Shown in pieces: positions 1 to 8,491 of a stretch of 64,000 bases of DNA. Made by a program: the position numbers and the translations under genes. The first letter of the stretch is position 1, and every line of letters begins with the position of its first letter. Origin of the DNA: Agromyces sp. Leaf222 (lineage in GTDB: Bacteria; Actinomycetota; Actinomycetes; Actinomycetales; Microbacteriaceae); contig NZ_LMKQ01000001.1 of NCBI RefSeq assembly GCF_001421565.1, positions 493,277 through 557,276 of the forward strand. Reading direction: 5' to 3'. Under the pieces are notes generated by a model. It worked only from the letters and a program-made list of their open reading frames with translations, did not search any database and was not told the origin of the DNA.

Positions 1-307
1 CTCGGGCGGCGTGCTGCACCACGTGACCATGGCGTACGACCTCGACAACGAGAAGATGCTCGAGGTGCTGCGCATCGGCCGCGAGAAGATCAGCGACAAG
101 GGCATCGCCTCGGCGGCGAAGCGCGTCGACCCGCTGCGCTCGCAGACCGGGCTCAGCCGCGGCGCGATCATCGAGGCGCTCATCCAGACGTTCACCTCGC
201 TCTACGGCGCGACGCCCGGCGCCGTCGCTCCCGACGAGCTCGCCGAGGCCGAGGCGCTCGCCGAGTCGAAGTTCGCGACGAAGGAGTGGCTCTACCGCGT
301 GCCGTGA
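1..307 (+). CDS. Lipoate-protein ligase family protein, C-terminal end (5' truncated)
   Basis: The gene enters from the left edge, so only about 101 residues are visible. The reading frame begins at base 2 with SGGVLHHVTMAYDLDNEKML and ends at TGA 305-307. The run KISDKG.ASAAKRVDPLRSQTGLSR followed by a 60-residue acidic helix-rich tail ending in KEWLYRVP is what I recognise from the C-terminal part of actinobacterial lipoate/octanoate-protein ligase (LplA-like, BPL_LplA_LipB fold) proteins. Family members attach lipoate to the lysine of lipoyl domains. The catalytic lysine and nucleotide-binding motifs lie outside the window, so the exact reaction cannot be confirmed here. Confidence 0.7.
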   Translation, partial: SGGVLHHVTMAYDLDNEKMLEVLRIGREKISDKGIASAAKRVDPLRSQTGLSRGAIIEALIQTFTSLYGATPGAVAPDELAEAEALAESKFATKEWLYRVP

Positions 308-391
308 GCCGGTGAACCAGGTCGCCCGGTAGCGCCGCGGCATCCGCCACCCGTGTGAGGAAGACTCATCCGGCGCAGGTAGACTCACCGG

Positions 392-712
392 ATGGATTGG
401 TGGATCTGGCTCGTCGGCGCCGTGCTCGTCGCCGCCGTGCTGACGTACGCGGTGCGCCGCGGCTGGATCGACCTCTCCGACAAGACCCGCAAGGGCAAGC
501 CCAGCGGCAGCGCCGTCATGATGATCGGCGACGAGGTCTTCGCCCCGCGCAAGTACGAGGCGCAGATCGAGCAGGAGCGCCAAGCCAGGCTGCCCGTGCC
601 GGCGCCCGTTCCCGGTGACGGCGACAAGGGCATCTCGTACGCCGCGGCCGACGCCGACGACGGCGACCCCGACCGGTTCAAGGGCCGCATCCGCCTCGAC
701 GTCGAGCGCTGA
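392..712 (+). CDS. Small single-pass membrane protein of unknown function
   Basis: The product is 106 residues. Residues 3-21 (WWIWLVGAVLVAAVLTYAV) form one membrane helix at the extreme N-terminus, and the rest is a charged, probably cytoplasmic tail rich in Lys/Arg then Asp. I do not recognise a named domain. The start is ATG at 392, six nt after a TAGACT box (380-385), which fits a leaderless transcript, and there is no Shine-Dalgarno sequence. It is followed 40 bp later by the DNA methyltransferase gene, which has its own similar box. Function unknown. Confidence 0.75.
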   Translation: MDWWIWLVGAVLVAAVLTYAVRRGWIDLSDKTRKGKPSGSAVMMIGDEVFAPRKYEAQIEQERQARLPVPAPVPGDGDKGISYAAADADDGDPDRFKGRIRLDVER

Positions 713-752
713 CCGCCGCCCGGGCCCGCCCGTCACTGCCAGACTGGAGCCC

Positions 753-1637
753 GTGACCCACGACGAGCCCGACCGCATCATCCACGCGGACAACCTCGCC
801 GTGCTGCCGACGTTCCCCGACGGGCGTTTCACGCTCATCTACCTCGATCCGCCGTTCAACACGGGGCGGGCGCAGACCCGGCGCTCCACCAGCCACGTCA
901 GGGTCGAGGCGAACGATGACGCGACGCGATCGCCGGGTTCCAAGCCCGCTGCCGGAACCATTACCGGGTTCGCGGGCAAGCGCTACGAGCGCATCCGAGG
1001 CGACCTGCTGCGCTACGACGACCGGTTCGACGACTACTGGGGATTCCTCGAACCGCGCCTCGTCGAGGCCTGGCGACTGCTCGCCGACGACGGCACCCTG
1101 TACCTGCACCTCGACTACCGCGAGGCGCACTACGCGAAGGTGCTGCTCGACGCCCTGTTCGGGCGCGAGTGCTTCCTCAACGAGCTGATCTGGGCCTACG
1201 ACTACGGCGCGAAGGCGAAGCGAAAGTGGCCGACGAAGCACGACACGATCCTCGTGTACGTGAAGAACCCGTCGGCGTACTGGTTCGACTCGACCGCCGT
1301 CGACCGCGAGCCCTACATGGCGCCCGGGCTCGTGACGCCGGAGAAGGCCGTGCTCGGCAAGCTGCCGACCGACGTCTGGTGGCACACGATCGTGTCCCCG
1401 ACGGGGCGTGAGAAGACCGGCTACCCGACGCAGAAGCCCGAGGGCATCCTGCGCCGTATCGTGCAGGCGTCGACGCGCGAGGGTGACTGGGTGCTCGACT
1501 TCTTCGCCGGCTCGGGCACGACGGGAGCCGTCGCGGCGACGCTCGGGCGACGCTTCGTGCTCGTCGACGAGAACGCCGAGGCGATCGCCGTCATGCGGGC
1601 GCGGTTCGCGAACATCGAGGGCGTCGAGTTCGCCTGA
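753..1637 (+). CDS. Orphan site-specific DNA methyltransferase (beta class, N6-adenine or N4-cytosine)
   Basis: The protein has 294 residues from GTG 753. The catalytic motif IV DPPF is at residues 32-35 and the S-adenosylmethionine motif I FxGxGTT (FAGSGTT) at about 251-257. This order, catalytic motif first and SAM motif last, defines the beta class of amino-methyltransferases. DPPF/DPPY motifs are used by both N6-adenine and N4-cytosine enzymes, so the modified base is not decided. The middle (about 40-240) would hold the target recognition region. The start is preferred over an upstream frame extension because CAGACT (740-745) lies seven nt before GTG 753 and no ribosome-binding site is seen upstream. 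No endonuclease gene is adjacent, so it looks like a solitary (regulatory or epigenetic) methyltransferase. Confidence 0.88.
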   Translation: MTHDEPDRIIHADNLAVLPTFPDGRFTLIYLDPPFNTGRAQTRRSTSHVRVEANDDATRSPGSKPAAGTITGFAGKRYERIRGDLLRYDDRFDDYWGFLEPRLVEAWRLLADDGTLYLHLDYREAHYAKVLLDALFGRECFLNELIWAYDYGAKAKRKWPTKHDTILVYVKNPSAYWFDSTAVDREPYMAPGLVTPEKAVLGKLPTDVWWHTIVSPTGREKTGYPTQKPEGILRRIVQASTREGDWVLDFFAGSGTTGAVAATLGRRFVLVDENAEAIAVMRARFANIEGVEFA

Positions 1638-1700
1638 GCCGGTCGCCCGTGGGCGCGCCCCCCTTCTCGTAACCTCCTGTGGGGGAGTAGCGTCGGCCGG

Positions 1701-3620
1701 GTGACGGCTCCTGAACAGAACGCGCAGAACGCACCGGCACCGCTCATGACGCACCGGCAGATCCTGCTGGTGATCTTCGGACTCATGTCCGCCATGTTCC
1801 TGTCCGCACTCGACCAGACCATCGTGGGCACGTCGATGCGCACGATCGCCGACGACCTCGGCGGCCTCGAGCTGCAGGCGTGGGTGACCACGGCCTACCT
1901 CATCACGGCCACGATCACGACGCCGATCTACGGCAAGCTGAGCGACCTGTTCGGCCGGCGCCCGCTGTTCATCATCGCGATCGGGATCTTCCTGCTCGGC
2001 TCGCTGCTCTCGGGCATGTCGACGTCGATGTACGAGCTCGCGATCTTCCGCGCCATCCAGGGCATCGGCGCCGGCGGCCTCATGGCACTGCCGCTCGCGA
2101 TCATGGGCGACATCCTCGCCCCCCGCGAGCGTGCGAAGTACCAGGGGTACTTCCTCGCGGTCTTCGGCGTCTCGAGCGTCATCGGGCCGCTGATCGGCGG
2201 CCTGCTCTCGGGCACGGAGGAGATCCTCGGCGTGGCCGGCTGGCGGTGGGTGTTCCTGGTGAACCTGCCGGTCGGCGCGGTCGCGTTGTTCATGGTCATC
2301 CGGTACCTGCACGTGCCGCGGTTCCATTCGGATCGCAAGGTGCGCATCGACTGGTGGGGCGCGACCTTCGTGGTCGTCGCGCTCGTGCCGCTGCTCATCG
2401 TGGCCGAGCAGGGCAGCGAATGGGGCTGGGGTTCTGCGTGGGCGATCGGATGCTACGTGGTCGGCGCGATCGGCATCGTCGTCTTCATCCTCGTCGAGAT
2501 CTCGATGAAGCAGGACGCCCTGCTGCCGATGAAGCTCTTCCGCATCCCGACGTTCTCGGTCGTGGCCGGGCTCGGCCTGCTCGTCGGATTCGCGATGTTC
2601 GGTGCGATGATGACGATCCCGCTGTACCTGCAGCTCGTCGAGGGCGCGACGCCGGCCGAGAGCGGCCTGCTGATGCTGCCGATGATCCTCGGACTCATGG
2701 TCTCCTCCATCGCCAGCGGCCAGATCATCGCGCGCACCGGCCGGTACCGGATGTTCCCGATCATCGGCACCGCACTCATGGCCGCCGGATACCTGTGGCT
2801 GACGAACCTCACCGCCGATCAGGACATCTGGTTCATCATGGTCGGCATGGCCATCATCGGCCTCGGCCTCGGCCAGCTCATGCAGACGCTCACCATCGCC
2901 AGCCAGAACGCCGTCACCGCGCGCGACATGGGCGTCGCGACGAGCGCGTCGACGTTCTTCCGCCAGATCGGCGGCACGCTCGGCACCGCGGTGTTCTTCT
3001 CGCTGCTGTTCTCGCGCCTCGCCGAGACGCTCACGGCCGCCTTCAGCGACCCCGCGCTGATCGGGCCGATGACCGAGGCCATGCAGGACCCGGCCGTGCA
3101 GGCCGATCCCGCGAACGCCGAGATCCTCGCGCTGCTCGGCACGCAGGACCCGGCGAAGATCGGCGCGGCGCTCGACACCGACAGCTCGTTCCTCGTTGGC
3201 GCCGACCCGCGACTGGCCGAGCCGTTCCTCGTCGGCTTCAACGACGCGACGGTCTCGGTCTACTGGCTGGGCTTCATCATCGCGCTTGCCGCGTTCGCGG
3301 TGGCCTGGTTCGTGCCGGCACTGCCGTTGCGACAGGTGTCCGCGATGCAGGAGGAGGCCGACGCGAGCGCCGCAGAGGCGGTGGCCGTCGCGCAGATCGG
3401 CGTCGCCGAGGAACTCGACGAGGCGAGGGACCTTCGCGATGCCGAGCACCGAGCGGATGCCGCATCCGGGCGCCACGCGATGGCCGGCGCGCTCGGCGAC
3501 GAACCCGAGATCGACGAGGTCGCGCACCGGGCGGCGCGACTCGCCGGGTCGCCGATCGAGCCGACGACGACGGGATCGATGCACGCGATCGACGGGGACG
3601 GCTCGCCCGGGCGTCGCTGA
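1701..3620 (+). CDS. MFS drug exporter, DHA2 (14-TMS) family
   Basis: The protein is 639 residues. The DHA2 signature LDQTIVGTSMRTIADDL follows the first helix, motif A appears as GKLSDLFGRRPLF, and the antiporter-type motif C region as GPLIGGLL. About 14 membrane helices can be counted. A roughly 90-residue Ala/Glu/Asp-rich cytoplasmic tail extends past the last helix, longer than usual for the family. The proton-coupled export of drugs or other hydrophobic compounds is inferred from family membership and the substrate cannot be read from sequence. Start GTG 1701 follows a TAGCGT box (1688-1693) by seven nt, so it is probably leaderless. The 3' end faces the convergent LacI gene. Confidence 0.88.
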   Translation: MTAPEQNAQNAPAPLMTHRQILLVIFGLMSAMFLSALDQTIVGTSMRTIADDLGGLELQAWVTTAYLITATITTPIYGKLSDLFGRRPLFIIAIGIFLLGSLLSGMSTSMYELAIFRAIQGIGAGGLMALPLAIMGDILAPRERAKYQGYFLAVFGVSSVIGPLIGGLLSGTEEILGVAGWRWVFLVNLPVGAVALFMVIRYLHVPRFHSDRKVRIDWWGATFVVVALVPLLIVAEQGSEWGWGSAWAIGCYVVGAIGIVVFILVEISMKQDALLPMKLFRIPTFSVVAGLGLLVGFAMFGAMMTIPLYLQLVEGATPAESGLLMLPMILGLMVSSIASGQIIARTGRYRMFPIIGTALMAAGYLWLTNLTADQDIWFIMVGMAIIGLGLGQLMQTLTIASQNAVTARDMGVATSASTFFRQIGGTLGTAVFFSLLFSRLAETLTAAFSDPALIGPMTEAMQDPAVQADPANAEILALLGTQDPAKIGAALDTDSSFLVGADPRLAEPFLVGFNDATVSVYWLGFIIALAAFAVAWFVPALPLRQVSAMQEEADASAAEAVAVAQIGVAEELDEARDLRDAEHRADAASGRHAMAGALGDEPEIDEVAHRAARLAGSPIEPTTTGSMHAIDGDGSPGRR

Positions 3621-3688
3621 CCCGAGGCGCACGCTCGGGGTGCAGGCTCAGGCGCTCGCCTGGGACGGCGGGCGCCCGGAGCCGCGCC

Positions 3689-4714
3689 TCAGGCGGAGGC
3701 CCGGCGCACGAGGTGCGTCGGCATGATGTTGCGTCGCGGTACGTCTTCGCCGGCGAGGTGGCGCAGCAGCAGGTCGGCCATCTCGAAGCCCATCGGCTCC
3801 GAGGGCTGGTGCACCGTGGTCAACGGGATCGCCGACGAGGTGGCCGCAGGGCTGTCGTCGAAGCCGACCACGGCGACGTCGCCTGGCACCGAGCGCTCGC
3901 GCTCGTGGAGCACGGCGAGTGCGCCGGTGGCCATGAGGTCGCTCGCCACGAAGATGCCGTCGAGGTCTGGGCGACGGTCGAGCAGACGCCGGGTCGCGGC
4001 GACCGCGCCGGCGACCGTGAAGTCGGCGGTCTCGACGGCGTCGGACGGCAGGCCCGCCTCGGCCATGCTGCGCCGGTAGCCCATGAGGCGGTCGACGCCT
4101 GCGGGCATGTCCTGGGGGCCGGTGATCGCGCCGATGCGCTTGCGCCCGACCGAGACGAGGTGGTCGGTGCCGATCGCGGCGCCGGCGACGTTGTCGACGT
4201 CGACGTACACCTGCTCGCCCGTGCCGGACGACGGGCGGCCGCCGAAGACGAGCGGGATGCTCAGGCCCTCGGCCTGCAGCAGGTCGTCGCCCTCGTGGTG
4301 CGAGATCACCAGCGCGCCGTCGACGACGCCGGATCGCAGGTAGCGAAGGGTCTTGTGCGCTGGGTCGTTCGAGGCGACGAGCAGGTTGAGCAGGTGCTCG
4401 CTCTCGTCGAGCCTGCGGGTGATGCCCTGCACGATGGCCGCGAAGTACGGGTCGCCGAAGAACATCGTGGTGTCTTCGGGCACGATCAACGCGATCGCCC
4501 CCGACGTGCGGCTCACGAGCGACCGCGCGGCGCGGTTGGGAACGTAGTTGAGCTTCGCGATCGCGGCGTTCACGTTCGTGACGACGTCTGGGCGGACCTT
4601 GGGGGAGCCGTTGACGACACGGCTGACGGTTGCACGCGAGACGTTCGCCTCGCGTGCGACCTCCTCGAGGGTCGGCACTGCGGGTCGTGTCTTGATGTCG
4701 TCACCCCCCTGCAT
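3689..4714 (-). CDS. LacI-family repressor of the beta-glucoside uptake operon (CebR-like)
   Basis: The protein is 341 residues. The LacI helix-turn-helix TLEEVAREANVSRATVSRVVNG spans about residues 14-36, with the hinge helix NRAARSL near 60. A periplasmic-binding-protein-like sugar domain follows (DGIFVASDLMATGAL, VVGFDDSPAA, LTTVHQP). It sits directly downstream of the binding-protein/permease/beta-glucosidase genes on the same strand. In Streptomyces, the LacI-type CebR controls an equivalent operon and responds to cello-oligosaccharides. I infer the same role here, acting at the three palindromes near 9840-9900. It can also be transcribed alone: TAGACT (4726-4721 on this strand) lies six nt before its ATG. 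Confidence 0.88.
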   Translation of the reverse strand: MQGGDDIKTRPAVPTLEEVAREANVSRATVSRVVNGSPKVRPDVVTNVNAAIAKLNYVPNRAARSLVSRTSGAIALIVPEDTTMFFGDPYFAAIVQGITRRLDESEHLLNLLVASNDPAHKTLRYLRSGVVDGALVISHHEGDDLLQAEGLSIPLVFGGRPSSGTGEQVYVDVDNVAGAAIGTDHLVSVGRKRIGAITGPQDMPAGVDRLMGYRRSMAEAGLPSDAVETADFTVAGAVAATRRLLDRRPDLDGIFVASDLMATGALAVLHERERSVPGDVAVVGFDDSPAATSSAIPLTTVHQPSEPMGFEMADLLLRHLAGEDVPRRNIMPTHLVRRASA

Positions 4715-4732
4715 TCGGTCAGTCTATGTGCG

Positions 4733-4813
4733 CGTCGACGGCTCCACAGCCGGTGGAACCCGGCTGGATCACGGTTGGTTCACGGCTGGTTCACGGCTGC
4801 GGAGCCGTCGACG
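4733..4813. repeat. Long-range 13-bp inverted repeat between the beta-glucosidase and its regulator gene
   Basis: CGTCGACGGCTCC at 4733-4745 is exactly complementary to GGAGCCGTCGACG at 4801-4813, enclosing 55 nt. The enclosed part carries direct repeats of GGTTCACGGCTG (about 4775-4799) and short internal stems. It lies between the stop of the GH1 gene (4833) and the start of the lacI gene (4714), overlapping the upstream side of the latter's leaderless promoter. Possible roles are transcript 3'-end protection or termination for the sugar operon, or a regulatory site. No U-tract is seen. Confidence 0.5.
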
Positions 4814-4832
4814 GATGCCGCGGTGCGGCCGA

Positions 4833-6329
4833 TCAGCTCGCCGGGGCCACCGGTGCCGCCGGGCCGGCCGGGAGCGCCCGGTTCTCGATGATCGCCGAGT
4901 AGGAGTGCGCGCTGTGCTTCGGCGTGCGCTCCTGCGTGTCGTAGTCGACGCGCACGAGCCCGAAGCGCTTGTCGTAGCCCCAGGCCCACTCGTAGTTGTC
5001 CATGAGCGACCAGTAGAAGTAGCCGTGCACGGGCACGCCCTCGTCGATCGCGTCGAGGATCGCTCCGAGGTGGCCGCGGAGGAACTCCGCGCGGTCGGCG
5101 TCGTGCACCGAGCCGTCGGACTCCACGACGTCGTCGTAGGCCGCACCGTTCTCGGTGACGGAGAGGCGCACGCCCGCGGCATCCGTGTACTCGTCGTGGA
5201 CGCGCTTGAGCAGGCGGCGCAGGCCGTCGGGCTCGACCTCCCAGTCCATCGCCGTGAGCGGAAGGCCCTGCGGGTGCCAGTGCACGTTCTCGGCGGCCGG
5301 GAACGGCGAACGCGTCGCGCGATCGGTGGGAGCGGAGCCTTCGAGGACCACGGCCGGTGCGTGGCCGCTCACGTACTCGCCGTGGTAGTAGTTCACGCCG
5401 AGGGTGTCGATGGGCGTCGAGATGATCTCGAGGTCGCCGGGCTGCACGACGGCGTCGAGGCCGAGCGGGCCGAGGTCCTCGACCAGGTCGGCCGAGTACT
5501 CGCCGCGGAAGATCGGGTCGAGGAAGAACCGGTTGAACTGGCCGTCGATGCGACGCGCGGCGTCGACGTCGGCCGGGTCGGTCGGGTCGACCGCGTGCAC
5601 GGGAGCCAGGTTCAGCGTGATGCCGAGCTCGAGCTCCGGGTCGCGCTCGCGCAGCGCCTGCACGGCGAGGCCGTGGGCGAGCATGAGGTGGTGGCCCGCG
5701 GCGATGCCGTCGGGAACGCTCTGCCGGCCGGGGGCGTGGGCGCCGCCGGTGTAGCTGAGGAACGACGAGCACCACGGCTCGTTGAGCGTGGTCCACACGC
5801 CGACCCGGTCGCCGAGGGCGTCGTGCACCGACAGCGCGTAGTCGCGGAAGAGCTCGGCGGTGTCGCGGTTCGCCCATCCGCCCTTCTCCTCGAGGGCCTG
5901 CGGGAGGTCCCAGTGGTAGAGCGTGAGCCACGGCTTGATGCCGGCGCCGAGCAGTTCGTCGACGAGGCGCGAGTAGAAGTCGATGCCCTCGTGGTTGACG
6001 GGGCCGCCGTCGGGCCGGATGCGGGCCCACGAGGTCGAGAACCGGTAGGTCTGCAGGCCGATGCGCTTCATGAGCGCGACGTCGTCGGCGTAGCGGTGGT
6101 AGTGGTCGCACGCGACGTCGCCGTTGTCGGCGTTGATGACGGCACCCGGCACGCGGCTGAACGCGTCCCAGATGGAGTCCTTGCGGCCGCCTTCGAGGGC
6201 AGCGCCCTCGATCTGGTAGGCGGCGGTGGCCGCACCGAACAGGAAGTCGGTGGGGAACGGGCGGTTCGCGCCGTTCGCGGCAGCGGCGATGTTCACGGCG
6301 CTGGTGTCCTCTCGGAGTTCGATGGTCAT
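4833..6329 (-). CDS. Beta-glucosidase, glycoside hydrolase family 1
   Basis: The protein is 498 residues, usual for GH1, with no signal peptide, so it is cytoplasmic. The GH1 N-terminal signature FPTDFLFGAATAAYQIEGA is at 25-43. The acid/base glutamate is E184 in TLNEP and the nucleophile E393 in VTENG. Other hallmarks are FYWSLMDNYEWAWGY and KRFGL near the C-terminus. It would split imported cellobiose or other beta-glucosides to glucose. The ATG at 6329 overlaps the stop of the upstream permease gene (ATGA), so translation is coupled. The long open frame continuing upstream over the permease is not the gene. Confidence 0.95.
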   Translation of the reverse strand: MTIELREDTSAVNIAAAANGANRPFPTDFLFGAATAAYQIEGAALEGGRKDSIWDAFSRVPGAVINADNGDVACDHYHRYADDVALMKRIGLQTYRFSTSWARIRPDGGPVNHEGIDFYSRLVDELLGAGIKPWLTLYHWDLPQALEEKGGWANRDTAELFRDYALSVHDALGDRVGVWTTLNEPWCSSFLSYTGGAHAPGRQSVPDGIAAGHHLMLAHGLAVQALRERDPELELGITLNLAPVHAVDPTDPADVDAARRIDGQFNRFFLDPIFRGEYSADLVEDLGPLGLDAVVQPGDLEIISTPIDTLGVNYYHGEYVSGHAPAVVLEGSAPTDRATRSPFPAAENVHWHPQGLPLTAMDWEVEPDGLRRLLKRVHDEYTDAAGVRLSVTENGAAYDDVVESDGSVHDADRAEFLRGHLGAILDAIDEGVPVHGYFYWSLMDNYEWAWGYDKRFGLVRVDYDTQERTPKHSAHSYSAIIENRALPAGPAAPVAPAS

Positions 6330-7258
6330 CCCTTCACGGCTCCCGCCATGATGCCGCTGACGAGCTGCTTGCCCGCGAAGACGAAGAGGATGAGCAGGGG
6401 GATGGTCGACAGCAGGACGCCGGCGAGCACGATGGAGTAGTCGACGAAGTGGTTCGACTGCAGGAGCGAGAGCGCGACGGGCAGGGTCGGGTCGCTGCGG
6501 TCGAGCACGATGAACGGCCAGAAGAAGTTGTTCCAGGCCGTCACGAAGGTGAAGAGGCCGAGCATGGCGGCCGCCGGGCGTGCGGCCGGGAGGCCGACCG
6601 TGAGGAACGTGCGGAACGAGTTGGCACCGTCGACGCGGGCCGCCTCGAGCAGCTCGTCGGGCACCGACTGCTGGATGTACTGGGTCATCCAGAACACGCC
6701 GAACGCGGTGACGAGCGCGGGGATGATGATCGCGCCGACGTTGCCGGTCCAGCCGAGGTCGGCGAACAGGATGTAGAGCGGCACGACGCCGAGCTGCATC
6801 GGAACGGCCATGGTGGCGACGACGAAGACGAGCAGCCACTTGCCGCCCTTGAACTTCAGCTTCGCGAACGCCCAGCCGGCGAGGGTGGAGAAGAACACGA
6901 CCGACAGGGCGATGAGCGCCGAGCTGTAGATCGAGTTCCAGAGCGCCCGCCAGAAGTTGACGGCGGGGTCGTTGACGACCGTCAGCGCGTTCTCGATGAA
7001 GTTGCCGCCGGGCAGCCACGACATGTTCGGGTCGCGGATGGTGCCGGCGTCGCCGGAGCCGATGAGGAACGACCAGTAGTACGGGAAGATCGCCGAGCCG
7101 AGCACGATGGCGAGGGCCGTGTAGACGAACCATCCGGGGCGCGAGCCGCGGACGGGGCGCGAGCGCAGGCGCCGCTTGGGGTCCTTGGCGTTCACGGTCA
7201 CCGAGGCGACGGTGTTCATGCTCGTCGTCGCCTGGGTGGCGGGTTCCGTGGCGGTCAT
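6326..7258 (-). CDS. Sugar ABC transporter permease, MalG/CebG type
   Basis: This 310-residue inner-membrane protein has six predicted helices and the permease EAA loop EAARVDGANSFRTFLTVGLP, where the ATPase docks. It is the second permease (MalG class) of the island, judged by the short N-terminus and the C-terminal GAVKG. The ATG at 7258 overlaps the stop of the first permease (ATGA) and its own stop overlaps the GH1 start, so three genes are translationally linked. No ATPase gene is nearby. In Streptomyces the shared MsiK ATPase energises such systems, and I infer the same here. Confidence 0.93.
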   Translation of the reverse strand: MTATEPATQATTSMNTVASVTVNAKDPKRRLRSRPVRGSRPGWFVYTALAIVLGSAIFPYYWSFLIGSGDAGTIRDPNMSWLPGGNFIENALTVVNDPAVNFWRALWNSIYSSALIALSVVFFSTLAGWAFAKLKFKGGKWLLVFVVATMAVPMQLGVVPLYILFADLGWTGNVGAIIIPALVTAFGVFWMTQYIQQSVPDELLEAARVDGANSFRTFLTVGLPAARPAAAMLGLFTFVTAWNNFFWPFIVLDRSDPTLPVALSLLQSNHFVDYSIVLAGVLLSTIPLLILFVFAGKQLVSGIMAGAVKG

Positions 7259-8406
7259 CGTGCCACCTCCGTGGTCTTGTCGTTGGTGTCGGATGTCGCG
7301 GCTCCGGTCGGGGCCGATCCGAAGTCGTCGCGGACGGTGCCGCCGACGCGGTGCTCGAGCTCGGTGCGGGCGGCGATGGCCGCCGCGCGGCGGTCGCGCC
7401 TCGAGCGTCCGTCGCGGGAGCCCTCGTCGCGCACGAGCCGGTTGGTCACGAGCATGTTGATCACGCCGATGGCCAGGATGATGATGAAGAGGATCCAGGC
7501 GAGGGCGGCGGCGCGGCCGAAGTTCCACTGGCCCCAACCGATGTCGTACAGGTACAGCGAGATCGTGAGCCACTGCGAGTTCGCGCCGCCGGTGCCGAAC
7601 TGGTCGTACATGCGCGGCTCGTCGAAGATCTGCAGGCCGCCGATGGTCGACGTGATGATGACGAAGATCAGCGTCGGACGGAGGCTCGGCAGGGTGATCG
7701 CGGTGAACTGGCGGAAGCGGTTCGCGCCGTCGATGGCCGCGGCCTCGTAGTAGTCGCGCGGGATCGCCTGCATGGCCGCGAGCAGGATCAGGGTGTTGTA
7801 GCCGGTCCAGCGGAAGTTCACCATGGTCGAGATGGCGATGTGGCTCGCGAACGCGTTGCTGTGCCACATGACGGGCGGGAGGCCGAGGTCGGCGAGCGTC
7901 GTGTTGATGAGGCCGTACTTGTCGCCGAACATGTTGCTGAAGATGAGGGCCACGGCGACGGGGGCCATGACGTAGGGCAGCAGCACGCCCATGCGCCAGA
8001 AGGTCTTGGCGCGGATGTTCTGGTCGAGCATCGTCGCGATGAAGACGGCGAGGATCAGCTGGGGGACGCTCGAGAGCAGGAAGATGCTGAAGGTGTTGCG
8101 CAGGGCGATCCAGAACTTCGGCTGCGTGAGCACGTAGACGTACTGGTCGAAGCCGATGAAGGTGCCGCTGTTGCGCACCAGGTCCCAGTCCATGAAGGAG
8201 ATCACCGCGGTGTACGCGATGGGGAAGAGCCCGGTGATCGCGAACAGGATGAAGAAGGGGGAGATGTAGAGGTAGGGCGAGAGCTTGAGGTCCCACTTGC
8301 TGAGCTTGTGCCCGAAGGCGATGCGGCGGGGGGTGCGCTCGGTGCGGTCGGGCCGTGCCTGCTCGGGGCTCGGGGCGGACGGCGGAGCCGTTTTTGTCGA
8401 GGTCAC
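7255..8406 (-). CDS. Sugar ABC transporter permease, MalF/CebF type
   Basis: The protein is 383 residues and starts at GTG 8406 behind a GAAGGA ribosome-binding site with six nt spacing. Helices begin at SPYLYISPFFILFAITGLFP, and the EAA loop is EAAAIDGANRFRQFTAITLP. A hydrophilic tail of about 60 residues after the last helix (RDEGSRDGRSRRDRR...) is longer than typical MalF-class permeases and is probably cytoplasmic. It pairs with the MalG-type permease encoded next, with a 4-nt overlap, to form the transmembrane channel for the sugar brought by the binding protein upstream. Confidence 0.93.
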   Translation of the reverse strand: MTSTKTAPPSAPSPEQARPDRTERTPRRIAFGHKLSKWDLKLSPYLYISPFFILFAITGLFPIAYTAVISFMDWDLVRNSGTFIGFDQYVYVLTQPKFWIALRNTFSIFLLSSVPQLILAVFIATMLDQNIRAKTFWRMGVLLPYVMAPVAVALIFSNMFGDKYGLINTTLADLGLPPVMWHSNAFASHIAISTMVNFRWTGYNTLILLAAMQAIPRDYYEAAAIDGANRFRQFTAITLPSLRPTLIFVIITSTIGGLQIFDEPRMYDQFGTGGANSQWLTISLYLYDIGWGQWNFGRAAALAWILFIIILAIGVINMLVTNRLVRDEGSRDGRSRRDRRAAAIAARTELEHRVGGTVRDDFGSAPTGAATSDTNDKTTEVAR

Positions 8407-8491
8407 GGTCGTTCCTTCGAATTCAGGTGGGGGGCGAGGATCGTGGCGGGCCGGGGTGTGCCCGACCCGCCACGTGAGAGGTCAGCTCAGA

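Noticed and set aside
678..3632. A 984-codon open frame on the minus strand across the methyltransferase and exporter genes
   Set aside because: It is a shadow of the opposite-strand genes: rich in Arg, Asp, His and Glu with no recognisable domain. Such frames arise in GC-rich DNA because stop codons are rare.
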